Shown here: piece after piece, positions 1 to 8,436 of the stretch
Layout: each line of letters begins with the position of its first letter
Position numbering within the stretch: position 1 is the first letter of the stretch
NCBI RefSeq assembly: GCF_015207655.1
Contig: NZ_JADEWN010000022.1
Span: 1-64,000 of the forward strand
Length of the DNA stretch: 64,000 nt
From: Gloeocapsopsis crepidinum LEGE 06123
GTDB taxonomy: Bacteria > Cyanobacteriota > Cyanobacteriia > Cyanobacteriales > Chroococcidiopsidaceae
Reading direction: 5' to 3'
The notes under the pieces: generated by a model
What the model was told of the DNA's origin: nothing
What the model saw: only the letters and a program-made list of their open reading frames with translations
Databases searched by the model: none
Position numbers and translations under genes: made by a program

Positions 1-62
1 GCCAGCTTCTGCTTAACTTCTTCAACGCTCTGGTGGGCTACAACTCGACTGACTCTTGCCAT
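1..62 (-). CDS. Partial N-terminus of a possible transposase (runs off window)
   Basis: A minus-strand frame opens with ATG at 62 and runs off the left edge after about 20 codons. The visible peptide begins MARVSRVVAHQSVEEVKQKL. This resembles the start of the helix-turn-helix transposases (IS630-like) common in cyanobacteria, but 20 residues are too few to be sure. It lies head to head with the IS remnant at 102-893, so the window edge may cut a cluster of nested mobile elements. Confidence 0.35.
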   Translation of the reverse strand, partial: MARVSRVVAHQSVEEVKQKL

Positions 63-101
63 AACAGTGCTCGTTTCTCGGTTAACTGCACCCTACCCTA
101 A

Positions 102-893
102 TTGTTCTTTAGAACGCAAGTTCGTATGACAAAGCGACAGTATAGTGGAAACGAACATCGAGTTATTCGTGGTATTGGTTTAGTTAGCTGTGTATATGTC
201 AATCCAGAAACTGGGCAGTTTTGGGTAATTGACTATCGGGTATATGACCCGGATGGTGATGGTAAGACCAAGCTGGAACACGTATCACAGATGCTTAACA
301 ACCTGGTGATAAATAAGCACTTGCCATTCAAAAGAGTGTTGATGGATAGCTGGTATGCTACCCAAAAAATCATGCTGTTGATTGATGATTTGGGCAAGAT
401 ATATTATTGTCCTTTGAAGAGAAATCGACTCGTTGATGATACAGGGGGAGTGGAAAAATACAAAGCTATTCAACAGCTAGACTGGAATCAAACTGAAGCT
501 CTACAAGGCAAACTCATTAAAATCAAAGGTTTTCCAGGTGCTAAAAAGGTGAAACTATTCCGGGTCGTTGTCTCTACCGACAAGACGGAATTCATCGCTA
601 CAAACGAGAAAAATCAAGATTCTACGGATGCCGTACAACAGGTGTGTGATGTTCGTTGGAAGATTGAGGAGTTTCACCGTGAGATTAAGCAATTAACCGG
701 TATAGAAGCCTGCCAATGTCGTCAAGCACGCATTCAACGAAATCATATTGGTTGTGCCCTACTGGTCTGGTTGAAACTGAAACATCTAGCTTACTCTACA
801 GGCCAGACTATCTATGCTCTCAAGCATGGATTGCTCTCACAATACTTAATTCAGCAGCTTAAGAATCCAGCAATTGCCATGACACTTGCGTAA
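102..893 (+). pseudogene. 5'-truncated DDE transposase (IS701/IS4-like)
   Basis: The frame has 263 codons and is closed upstream by a TAA at 99-101. The product matches the C-terminal two thirds of a cyanobacterial DDE transposase: an RGIGLVSC strand, a DSWYAT motif near residue 80 that fits the second catalytic Asp region, and a WKIEEFHREIKQLTG block near residue 185 that fits the catalytic Glu region. The N-terminal DNA-binding part and the first catalytic Asp found in full-length relatives are missing, and the TTG start is only the first available codon. I read it as an inactive remnant. The assignment to IS701 rather than another IS4-like family is tentative. Its 3' end abuts the truncated gene at 897. 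Confidence 0.7.
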
Positions 894-896
894 GTC

Positions 897-1645
897 CTGA
901 AAGTTTCGCGATCGCATCCACTGTAGAATCAAGCTGTGTCTGGGCATCGCTGTTAACTGGAAAACCTGGATTTGTGCAAGCGATTGGCGATCGCATCGTG
1001 AATATTCAAGCTACAATTCCTGGTAAACCCTTGCGTATTGGTTTGCTAGTAATCGATTTGTCTACTCGAAAACGCTTACGAATTAATGGTGAGGCTATAA
1101 GACAAAGTGATGGCAGTACAGATGTCGCAACTCGACAAGTTTATTTCAATTGCCCCAAGTACATCCAGCAGCGTCATTTGGTAGTAGATCGCACTCAGTT
1201 ACCTACAGCATCAGTTCAAGATTTTGACAGTCTCAACTTGAAACAGCAGCAGTGGATTACTCAAACTGATACGTTCTTCATTGCTAGTATGCATCCTGAA
1301 AGTGGTGCTGATGCCTCGCATCGCGGCGGATATCCAGGATTCATTCAAGTGGTGAATGAGAAGCAACTTATATTTCCTGATTACGCTGGTAATAATATGT
1401 TTAATACTTTGGGTAATATTGCCCTCAATCCAAATTCAGGCTTGTTGTTTGTTGACTTTGAACGCGGTAATACCCTACAACTTATAGGAAAAGCTAGCAT
1501 CATTTGGGAAAGAGAACGTACACAACAATTTTCAGGTGCAGAACGTCTTGTAGAATTTAAAATAGAATGCGTACGAGAAACTATTAATGCCACAAATCTA
1601 CGCTGGCAATTTGCAGAATATTCACCATTTAATCCAGTCTTATAA
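897..1645 (+). pseudogene. Pyridoxamine-phosphate-oxidase-like FMN-binding protein, 5' end lost to an IS
   Basis: The reading frame continues upstream of the first possible start (GTG 974) to about 897, encoding family-typical residues (AIASTVES.CVWASLLTGKPGF), but the transposase stop at 891-893 lies immediately before it. The rest matches PNPOx-like split-barrel proteins: QVYFNCPKYIQ, a SGADASHRGGYPGF stretch, and a GNIALNPNSGLLFVDF strand. Relatives carry another 50-100 residues at the N-terminus. The block between FVQAI and IGLLVIDL also looks shorter than usual, suggesting a small internal deletion. A shortened protein from GTG 974 (223 residues) remains possible but would lack the first barrel strands. 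Confidence 0.7.
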
Positions 1646-1657
1646 GTGAAGCGATCG

Positions 1658-2219
1658 CTAGGCAAATATCTGTGCAATACTACAATTAAAACCAGGTAAA
1701 AGAGGGTTATTTAAATCATCTTCTTTATATAGTGTTGCTGTTAGCTTGAGTACTGCGTTATCTCGACGATAAATTTCTATCTGCTGCTTTTGACGATCTA
1801 TAATCCAATATTCTTGTACACCTTGAATCGAGTAGAGTTTAAGTTTGAGTTGGCGATCGCGCTTCTGTTGTTCTTCTCCTGATGACAACACTTCAACAAC
1901 GAGTTCTGATGCACCTACCAAATGTCCTGCGTCATCTAATAATTGTGCTAAGCGTTGATGACTGACCCATATTACATCAGGAATTACATTATCAGTATCA
2001 GTAAAAATTATTCCAGGAGTTGTAGCTGCATCTCCTAAACCAGTTTGCCTTGACCAAAGCTTTAATTCTATACAAATAATTATCAGCAACGTTCTGATGT
2101 TTCCAATGGGGCGCTTTAGTCACTAATAACTCTCCATCAATAATTTCGTAGCGATTTCCGTCATCTGGAAATAACTTGAGATCAGCTGTTGTCCAGCGGA
2201 TATCTGTTGCAGTATTCAT
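1658..2219 (-). pseudogene. Uma2 family (DUF820) nuclease-like gene, frameshifted
   Basis: Two overlapping minus-strand frames together make one Uma2 protein. The N-terminal part starts at ATG 2219 (MNTATDIRWTTADL, RYEIIDGELLVTKAPHW) and the C-terminal part lies in another frame (LKLWSRQTGLGDAATTPG, VIPDVIWVSHQRL, SELVVEVLS, YSIQGVQEYWIID). The join is near 2074-2085, where one extra base in 'gataattatttgt' explains the shift. Uma2 proteins carry a PD-(D/E)XK-like fold and are highly multicopy in cyanobacteria; their function is not settled. A sequencing error cannot be excluded. Confidence 0.75.
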
Positions 2220-2252
2220 TAAACCACTCCTAGTAGTGGATATTATCAGTTT

Positions 2253-2750
2253 TTAAGAGTTGAATAAAATGTTTTTAGTTAAAGCGATCGCATCACTTAC
2301 GCTAGCAGCGATATATACATTTTGGGGTGCTAATTTCTGAAAAAAATCTTGGCTATTTATGTCGTTATTCAACAAAATAACAAGCTTATCTGATTTAATT
2401 GCCAAAGCTATTTCTGAGGCGGTTCCTGCACCCATACCGCAAGCAATGACAACATCGCTAGAAAGCACGTTAATATTATTTCGGGCGTTACCCATATCGG
2501 TCACAATTGCAATATCAACCGCAGCAGAAACACCACTCGTATCGTTACTAGGAAGAATACCAATAGTTAACCCTTGGGCTACTTTTGCACCTTGATTTGC
2601 AGTTTCCATCACACCGACATTTCTACCACCAGTCAGCAATAGCCATCCTTGTTGGGCGATGAGATATCCTAGCTGATAAGCATTTTGTAAATCATGTTCA
2701 GTCGCTTGTTCGCCAGGGCCTATCACCCCAATAATAGTTTTACGAGTCAT
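2253..2750 (-). CDS. SLOG-fold nucleotide-binding protein (TIGR00725 family)
   Basis: The 165-residue protein has the Rossmann-like SLOG fold of the LOG/DprA superfamily: an N-terminal IIGVIGPGE strand, LLLTGGRNVGVMETANQGA (glycine-rich loop near residues 39-57), IGILP, and VVIACGMGAGTASEIALAI near 100-118. This family is thought to bind nucleotides or their derivatives, but no substrate is established for this branch. It lies 6 bp downstream of the polyprenyltransferase stop on the same strand, so the two are probably co-transcribed. The catalytic PGGxGTxxE motif of cytokinin-activating LOG proteins appears only in altered form (GMGAGTASE). Confidence 0.75.
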   Translation of the reverse strand: MTRKTIIGVIGPGEQATEHDLQNAYQLGYLIAQQGWLLLTGGRNVGVMETANQGAKVAQGLTIGILPSNDTSGVSAAVDIAIVTDMGNARNNINVLSSDVVIACGMGAGTASEIALAIKSDKLVILLNNDINSQDFFQKLAPQNVYIAASVSDAIALTKNILFNS

Positions 2751-2756
2751 CCTTTA

Positions 2757-3641
2757 TTAACTCAAACTTCCGACAATCATGCCAGCAAGTACAAGAAAAC
2801 CTAACCAAACATTTTGGCGAAACATCTCTGCATAAGCTGAATTAGGAATATCTTTTTGTTTTAAACGAATATACTGCCAAATCCAACCTGCTGTAGCTAG
2901 TGTAAGGGTAATCCAAAAAGCAATATTGAGTTGCAATTCAATACCTAACCAAGCGAGTAAAACAACCGTTCCAATAAAGGAAATACCAATAGCATCTGCT
3001 GCATAATTACCAAAAAACAAGGCACTTGAATTAACACCAATGCGGCGATCGTCATCGCGATCGCTCATCGCATAGACAGTATCAAAACCCAAAGTCCACA
3101 GCACTGTTGCCCCCCAAAGCAACCATGTCGGCAGCGATAGCGATCGCGTTACTGCACTCCAGCTAATTAATACGCCAAATCCCCAAGCAATTGAAAGGAC
3201 TAATTGGGGAACGGGAAATACACGTTTCGCGCCAGGATATAAGAGAATAACTGGTACAGCAGCGACACATAGCCAAAATGATAAGGTGTTGAGATACAGC
3301 GATAACCCAAACGCGCAGATTAACGCAGCTAAGGCAACTACAATCCCTATCTTGACAGAAAGCGCACGAGATGCTAAGGGACGATTGCGGGTTCTTTGCA
3401 CTTGCGGATCGATATCGCGATCCCAGAGATCGTTAACAACACACCCCGCAGCACTTGTCGCGAGAGTTCCTAGAACAATCACACCAACAAGCGGTAGTGG
3501 CGGTGTTCCCTGCGCGGCTAAAAAGACTGCCCAAAGTGCGGGAATCATGAGAATTAACCTTCCTTCAGGCTTATCCCAGCGCAATAAGCGAATGATTGTA
3601 AACCACGTTGGTTCAGAGTTCTGTTCGTGCTGTGTCAGCAT
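2757..3641 (-). CDS. plqA: 4-hydroxybenzoate solanesyltransferase (UbiA family)
   Basis: A 294-residue membrane prenyltransferase. The first Asp-rich motif (NDLWDRDID, about residues 69-77) and the second (DRDDDRRIG, about 194-202) bind the polyprenyl diphosphate through magnesium; 7-9 hydrophobic helices lie around them. In cyanobacteria this enzyme prenylates 4-hydroxybenzoate in plastoquinone synthesis. It is divergent from ppx, sharing the roughly 100-bp promoter region 3642-3748, and is followed closely by the SLOG gene. Length fits the family. The UbiA assignment is firm; the gene symbol follows the cyanobacterial orthologue by inference. Confidence 0.88.
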   Translation of the reverse strand: MLTQHEQNSEPTWFTIIRLLRWDKPEGRLILMIPALWAVFLAAQGTPPLPLVGVIVLGTLATSAAGCVVNDLWDRDIDPQVQRTRNRPLASRALSVKIGIVVALAALICAFGLSLYLNTLSFWLCVAAVPVILLYPGAKRVFPVPQLVLSIAWGFGVLISWSAVTRSLSLPTWLLWGATVLWTLGFDTVYAMSDRDDDRRIGVNSSALFFGNYAADAIGISFIGTVVLLAWLGIELQLNIAFWITLTLATAGWIWQYIRLKQKDIPNSAYAEMFRQNVWLGFLVLAGMIVGSLS

Positions 3642-3748
3642 GGTTTAAAAAGTTACCGTAAATGAAATAATGAAATCAGGAATTTTGGATCGGCTTCCCC
3701 TATAGAATATCGTTATTCGGATCAGGGCTGGAGTTCTAGTGAGTGTTC

Positions 3749-5428
3749 ATGGTCAATTTAGTATCAGCCAGTTCAATAAGTCTTCCTACTGTGGTAATGC
3801 AGCAAGAAAAAATCCTCGCTGCCATAGACTTGGGAACAAACTCCTTACATATGGTAGTCGTGCGCATTAAACCGGAACTACCAACTTTTAGTATCATTGC
3901 CCGAGAAAAAGACACTGTCAGGTTAGGCGATCGCACAACTGATGGAAATTTAAAGCCTGAAGTAATTGAACGCGCGATCGCAACTTTGGGTAGGTTCCAA
4001 GAAATTGCCCGCAGCCTCAATGCAGACACGATTGTTGCTGTAGCGACAAGTGCGGTACGCGAATCTCCCAACGGCAAAGAGTTCTTACAACAGGTAAAAA
4101 ATGAACTCGATCTCAATGTTGACTTAATTTCAGGACAAGAAGAAGCAAGACGCATTTATCTTGGCGTTTTGTCTGCAATGGAACTTAATAGCCATCCGCA
4201 CGGAATTATCGACATTGGTGGCGGTTCCACAGAACTCATTCTCGGTGACAGTCACGAACCGCGATCGCTAAGCAGTACTAAAGTCGGTGCAGTACGGCTT
4301 TCAAGCGAATTTGTCACGACCGATCCCATTAGCAATGCAGAGTTTCAATTCTTGCAAGCATATGTACGCGGGATGTTAGAACGTCCTGTCGAAGAATTGC
4401 TAGCCAAGTTGCAACCTGATGAAAAACTCCGCTTGTTGGGAACTTCGGGGACAATTGAAACGCTAGCAGTCATCCATGCACGAGAAAAATTAGGGATGGT
4501 TCCCTCGCCGTTAACAGGCTATCAACTGAGTCTTAAAGACTTACGGGAAATCCTCAACCACTTGCGCAAGCTAAGTTATGCCGAACGCGCCGCAATTCCT
4601 GGAATGTCGGATCGCCGATCTGAGATTATTGTTGCTGGGTTAATTATTCTGCAAGAAGCCATGATGCTGTTAGGTGCAGATTCCATTACAATCTGCGAAC
4701 GAGCGCTGCGTGAAGGTGTCATCGTAGATTGGATGCTGACTCATGGCTTAATTGAAGATCGCTTACGTTATCAAGGTTCGGTACGCCAACGCAGTGTGAT
4801 TAGAACCGCCCAAAAATATCAAGTTAAGTTAGAGTATAGCGATCGCGTCGCCGCTTTTGCGCTGAGCTTATTCGATCAAACCCAAGGAGTACTACACAAC
4901 TGGGGAACCGAAGAACGCGAACTTCTCTGGGCAGGTGCAATTTTACATAACTGCGGTCACTTTGTCAGTCATTCTTCGCACCATAAACATTCATACTACC
5001 TCATCCGGAATGGCGAACTCCTCGGTTATACAGAAACTGAACTTGAACTGATTGCTAATATCGCCCGCTATCATCGCCGCAGTGCCCCTAAAAAAAAGCA
5101 CGATAATTATCGCAACTTACCCACAAAACAGCACCGCCAAACGGTAAGTCAACTCAGTGCATTGCTGCGAATAGCTGTTGCACTAGATCGTCGTCAAATT
5201 GGTGCGATCGCGCAAGTTCGGTGCGAATATCGTCCAGAAGCCCAAGAATTTCACTTGTGGCTAACTCCATCGCAACCAGGTGATGACTGTGCCCTAGAAT
5301 TGTGGAGTTTGGATTATAAAAAGGATGTTTTCGAGGCTGAATATAATGTCAAGCTAATAGCCACCCTAAAAGCTTCTGAATCTCAAATCGAGCTTCCACA
5401 GCATGCAAGCTTGAATAGCTTCGATTAA
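3749..5428 (+). CDS. ppx: Exopolyphosphatase / pppGpp phosphohydrolase (Ppx/GppA)
   Basis: The protein has the ASKHA phosphate-1 loop (ILAAIDLGTNSLHMVV), a second glycine motif (HGIIDIGGGSTELILG), EARRIYLGV and LLGTSGTIETLA in the N-terminal two domains, then an HD-like C-terminal half (GAILHNCGHFVSHSSHHKHSYY, IARYHRR). Length about 559 residues is typical of cyanobacterial Ppx/GppA proteins. It hydrolyses polyphosphate and/or pppGpp in the cytoplasm. The start is uncertain: GTG 3743, ATG 3749 and ATG 3797 are in frame. ATG 3749 (MVNLVSASS...) is chosen because cyanobacterial homologues have a similar short leader before the QEKILAAIDLGTNS block. Confidence 0.9.
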   Translation: MVNLVSASSISLPTVVMQQEKILAAIDLGTNSLHMVVVRIKPELPTFSIIAREKDTVRLGDRTTDGNLKPEVIERAIATLGRFQEIARSLNADTIVAVATSAVRESPNGKEFLQQVKNELDLNVDLISGQEEARRIYLGVLSAMELNSHPHGIIDIGGGSTELILGDSHEPRSLSSTKVGAVRLSSEFVTTDPISNAEFQFLQAYVRGMLERPVEELLAKLQPDEKLRLLGTSGTIETLAVIHAREKLGMVPSPLTGYQLSLKDLREILNHLRKLSYAERAAIPGMSDRRSEIIVAGLIILQEAMMLLGADSITICERALREGVIVDWMLTHGLIEDRLRYQGSVRQRSVIRTAQKYQVKLEYSDRVAAFALSLFDQTQGVLHNWGTEERELLWAGAILHNCGHFVSHSSHHKHSYYLIRNGELLGYTETELELIANIARYHRRSAPKKKHDNYRNLPTKQHRQTVSQLSALLRIAVALDRRQIGAIAQVRCEYRPEAQEFHLWLTPSQPGDDCALELWSLDYKKDVFEAEYNVKLIATLKASESQIELPQHASLNSFD

Positions 5429-5623
5429 ATAGAAGCTACGTTGGTAGAGTCGAAAAAATTTGCGGACACAATTGCGAGAACTATAGCAGGGTTCAAGGCT
5501 AAAAGCTAATTGGGGCATTGGCTTTGAGCTTCCATAATGTCCTAACCTATACTTCCGCCGTTTAAGTTTAATTTTAGAGAAGAGTATGTTGTGGAGTGAG
5601 GAACTCAACGCTTTATGTACAAC

Positions 5624-5653
5624 AAAAGCCCTCGAAAATTATCTTGGGCTTTT
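5624..5653. terminator. Bidirectional terminator between ppx and hsp20
   Basis: An 8-bp stem AAAAGCCC / GGGCTTTT closes a 14-nt loop and is rich in T on either strand's 3' side. It lies between two convergent genes, so it can end both transcripts. Seen in the sequence; activity is inferred. Confidence 0.7.
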
Positions 5654-5699
5654 TGTATAATATTGATGTTATCTACGTAGCTTTGCGTGACTGAGAGCC

Positions 5700-6140
5700 T
5701 TAACCAATATTCACTTTAACAACTTTGTTCTTTTCTGCCTCAGCTTTAGGCAAAGTCAAGTCCAAAACACCATTTTTGTATTCTGCTTGAACTTCATCGT
5801 TCTTGATCCGAGTTGGTAGCGGAATCACTCTTCTAAAAGAACCATAACGAAACTCTGAGCGAGTCATACCTTTTTCTTCTGTTTTCGTTTCGCTCTTGCG
5901 TTCGCCACTGACGGCAACAGCTTCCGCAGTTACCTGGACATCCAAGTCTTTGGCTTCCATTCCTGGAATTTCCAGCTTGAGATGAACTGTTTCAGGAGTT
6001 TCTTCAATCTCAGCTGCAGGAACAAACGCCATACTACTTGTTTCACCATCACCAGTACGCATCAAGCTATCGAATAGGCGGTTCATGTCCCGTTGTAAAC
6101 TATCAACTTCACGAAATGGTTCCCAACGAATTAATGCCAT
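5700..6140 (-). CDS. hspA: Small heat-shock protein (Hsp20 / alpha-crystallin family)
   Basis: The 146-residue protein has a short N-terminal arm (MALIRWEPFREVDSLQRDMNRLF), a central alpha-crystallin beta-sandwich (about residues 45-135, with VHLKLEIPGM and VSGERKSE) and the conserved tail segment YKNGVLDLTLPKAE, ending in a C-terminal VVKVNIG extension. Such proteins form oligomers that hold unfolding proteins; in cyanobacteria they also protect thylakoid membranes. A GGAGG-like Shine-Dalgarno sits just upstream of ATG 6140. Upstream lies a perfect 17-bp palindrome (6234-6250) that could be an operator. Confidence 0.92.
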   Translation of the reverse strand: MALIRWEPFREVDSLQRDMNRLFDSLMRTGDGETSSMAFVPAAEIEETPETVHLKLEIPGMEAKDLDVQVTAEAVAVSGERKSETKTEEKGMTRSEFRYGSFRRVIPLPTRIKNDEVQAEYKNGVLDLTLPKAEAEKNKVVKVNIG

Positions 6141-6233
6141 GTCCTTTACCTCCGAATCTATGCTTCCTCTAACAATTCTTGTTTCAAATGATTATTCAAC
6201 ACTGAGACAAACTAGATTGCTGATTTAGCAGCC

Positions 6234-6250
6234 AGTTAAGTCACTTAACT
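6234..6250. promoter_or_regulatory. 17-bp perfect palindrome upstream of hspA
   Basis: AGTTAAGT-C-ACTTAACT lies 94-110 bp upstream of the hspA start. Its position fits a regulator site. It is not the CIRCE element (TTAGCACTC-N9-GAGTGCTAA). No regulator is known; the role is inference only. Confidence 0.35.
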
Positions 6251-6390
6251 CAACCTGTTAATAAGCTATCAAATGCAAGAAAGCTTGTAGGTTCGGTTGT
6301 TTACACAGCATGAGTTCATCTTTCCGCCCTCGTTTTGAGAGCAGGGGTGCAGAGGGGTAGAGGAGATCTGAGGAGAATACTTTGTCTACC

Positions 6391-6440
6391 TATTCAAAAC
6401 TCAAAACTCAGAACTCAAAACTAACTACTCATCACTCTCC
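6391..6440. repeat. Dispersed 'actcaaaactc' spacer repeat, copy 1
   Basis: A run built from 7-8 bp near-repeats (aactcaaa / aactcaga) fills the spacer between hspA and the next minus-strand gene and reaches that gene's 3' end. Similar runs recur at about 10450, 16000, 18510, 21115 and 42095. They resemble the short tandemly repeated repetitive sequences described in cyanobacterial genomes. Confidence 0.6.
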
Positions 6441-6737
6441 TCGCAAATTCTGGTAGCGGTAAAAAGCGTAGGTATCAAACAAGCCTCCGACAAGGCTGCA
6501 AGTCAGTGAAATGACAAGAAGTCCCTGAAAAGGACTGTCGCTGCCAAACGTAGCGAGAAACTGCAAAATTTGGTTAGCGATCGCACTCGCAATTCCTTGC
6601 ATACCAGGAATATAACCAATCAAAGAGGTGCTTGCGACTAACACGCCGACTAACAACATCGGTGCGACAAAGCTCAAAATGATTGATAGCAGCAGCGAAC
6701 GGAGAAAGTTGGATAAAATGCTCATGCTCATGCTCAT
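6432..6737 (-). CDS. Small conserved membrane protein, function unknown
   Basis: The 101-residue product has two clear hydrophobic stretches (residues about 8-45 and 75-92) and little else; the loop contains a glycine-rich SLIGYIPGMQGIASAIANQ segment. I recognise it only as a small cyanobacterial membrane protein. The start region repeats atgagc three times (MSMSMS), so ATG 6737, 6731 or 6725 could each initiate. It is divergent from the MlaE-like permease gene at 7129. Confidence 0.6.
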   Translation of the reverse strand: MSMSMSILSNFLRSLLLSIILSFVAPMLLVGVLVASTSLIGYIPGMQGIASAIANQILQFLATFGSDSPFQGLLVISLTCSLVGGLFDTYAFYRYQNLRGE

Positions 6738-7128
6738 GCAGGCAATTTCCAGTTTTGATATCCAAAGGACATTTGTTACTTTCTACAATACGAGCGATCG
6801 CACTAAACGAGGACAAATTTCAACAATCTTAAGTTTTTATTAAAAGATTTGTCTACTTGTTCTAAGTGTTGTGACACATCACAATAATCTTGACTTGTTC
6901 AAATCGCCTAATGCAATACACTGTATAGCTATATTTCATAGGCTTTTCACTCAAGCTTGAACTGCCTACAAAGTTATTGACAATTCTGAAAAGATTTTTA
7001 CAGTAAATTAAGCTTGACAAATTGCCGCATTTCCATTTGGAAATGGACTGAGCTATAAGCTGCTATTGTAATGAGTAATGCAGTGGGTAATTCTTCCCCT
7101 AAAACTATATTAGATCAACATCAACGCA
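6738..7128. other. 391-bp divergent intergenic region
   Basis: This separates the small membrane protein (minus) from the MlaE-like gene (plus). The only structure I see is a 16-bp inverted repeat at 6869-6884 (TTGTGA-CACA-TCACAA). Several AT-rich hexamers could be promoter elements. A short frame over 6628-6843 is not supported as a gene. Confidence 0.5.
6869..6884. promoter_or_regulatory. Inverted repeat resembling a CRP-type half-site pair
   Basis: TTGTGA and TCACAA arms are separated by 4 bp. CRP/SYCRP1 sites use TGTGA-N6-TCACA, so the spacing here is 2 bp short. It may be an operator for either divergent gene; weak evidence. Confidence 0.25.
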
Positions 7129-7923
7129 TTGAGTGACACGCGAAGTTCAAGTTTAGGAATGTGGAGTCAGCGGCTGCTGGCAGCACTGTTGCTTGGTGGA
7201 CAAGTTATTGTTCACTTACTGCGAGGCAAAATTCACCGACGCAATACACTCGATCAAATGGCTGCTGTCGGTCCCGAATCGCTTCTAATTGCCTTGATTA
7301 CAGCAGCTTTTGTGGGTGCTGTTTTTACAATTCAAGTCGCACGCGAATTTATTCAGTTTGGTGCAGGAAATGCTGTAGGAGGAGTACTAGCACTCGCTTT
7401 GACTCGCGAACTTGCCCCTGTACTTACAGCAGTAGTTTTGGCAGGACGTGTTGGCTCAGCATTTGCAGCAGAAATCGGCACGATGCGGGTTACAGAGCAA
7501 ATTGATGCCTTGTATATGCTCAAAACAGATCCGATTGATTACCTTGTCATTCCCCGCGTGATTGCCTGCTGTCTCATGATACCAGCCTTAACACTACTAT
7601 CTTTGGTAACAGGTATGTTAGGAGGACTGCTCATTGTAACTAATATCTACAACCTTTCTCAATCTACTTTTCTAGATTCAGCTCGTAATTTTCTTAGTGT
7701 CTGGGATATTTGTAGCGCTGCCGTTAAAGCAGCTTGTTTTGGCATACTGATTGCCATCATTGGTTGTAGCTGGGGTTTAACAACAACAGGAGGAGCAAAA
7801 GGTGTTGGACAGTCAACGACAGCAGCAGTCGTCACAGCATTACTCGCTATCTTTATCAGTAACTTTCTCTTAACAGCTTTAATGTTTCAAGGAACAGGCA
7901 GCGCAGTACTACGCGGAATCTAA
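7129..7923 (+). CDS. MlaE/TGD1-like lipid ABC transporter permease
   Basis: The 264-residue protein is a MlaE-family permease: a pentad-like N-terminal helix, GPESLLIALITAAFVGAVFTIQ, then ALTRELAPVLTAVVLAGRVGSAFAAEIGTMRVTEQIDAL (about residues 90-128), the signature segment of this family, and four more membrane helices. These permeases move phospholipids between membranes with an Mce-domain protein and an ATPase; the chloroplast homologue is TGD1. No Mce or ATPase partner is in the window. The start is TTG 7129 with ATG 7159 as an alternative. It is followed by DUF3119 and DUF3086 genes in the same direction, an order I recall from other cyanobacteria. Confidence 0.88.
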   Translation: MSDTRSSSLGMWSQRLLAALLLGGQVIVHLLRGKIHRRNTLDQMAAVGPESLLIALITAAFVGAVFTIQVAREFIQFGAGNAVGGVLALALTRELAPVLTAVVLAGRVGSAFAAEIGTMRVTEQIDALYMLKTDPIDYLVIPRVIACCLMIPALTLLSLVTGMLGGLLIVTNIYNLSQSTFLDSARNFLSVWDICSAAVKAACFGILIAIIGCSWGLTTTGGAKGVGQSTTAAVVTALLAIFISNFLLTALMFQGTGSAVLRGI

Positions 7924-7987
7924 TAACAAGAGGTTTTAAAATAGGAATTAAGTTAAAGGTAATACTTGTAACAGAGGATGCAAAACT

Positions 7988-8380
7988 GTGACTCCTTCTT
8001 CTTCGTCAACAGCAACTACTGAGCTTGCACCTAATTACACGCTCCCTGTCGCTATTATTGTTGCAGCTATTGGGCTCATTTTAATTTCTCCTTGGATAGG
8101 AGGTGTCGTTGCTCTATTTGGCATGTTTCTCATGTTCCAAGCAGGAACGCTGCGCTTGCAATTTACAGATACTGCCTTTGATATTTACCGAGGAGAAAAC
8201 TTAATTCGTCGCTTTCCTTATCAAGAATGGCAAAACTGGGAAATCTTTTGGTCTAATATTCCAATTTTATTCTACTTTAAAGAAGTTAAAAGCATTCATT
8301 TTTTACCAATTATCTTTGATCCCAAAATGCTCAGAAGTTGTCTAGAACAGCGCATTCCGAAAGCAGAACCGAGAAGCTAG
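7988..8380 (+). CDS. DUF3119 family membrane protein
   Basis: The 130-residue protein has two adjacent membrane helices (about 18-58, LPVAIIVAAIGLILISPWIGGVVALFGMFLM) and a C-terminal PH-like globular part (TLRLQFTDTAFDIYRGENLIRRFPYQEWQNWEIFW). This matches the DUF3119 family of cyanobacteria and plastids; function unknown. The GTG start at 7988 is 64 bp after the permease gene and the next gene follows by 56 bp, suggesting an operon. Confidence 0.8.
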   Translation: MTPSSSSTATTELAPNYTLPVAIIVAAIGLILISPWIGGVVALFGMFLMFQAGTLRLQFTDTAFDIYRGENLIRRFPYQEWQNWEIFWSNIPILFYFKEVKSIHFLPIIFDPKMLRSCLEQRIPKAEPRS

Positions 8381-8436
8381 CAAAGAAAATAGTAAGATGA
8401 TATGTCTTAACTTGCTGAATTTCAAATTCATTATTT

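Noticed and set aside
5366-5608. 80-codon minus-strand frame after ppx
   Set aside because: Overlaps the end of ppx and has no recognisable features.
6869-6884. Canonical CRP site
   Set aside because: Arms match but the spacer is 4 bp instead of 6, so it is kept only as a weak candidate.
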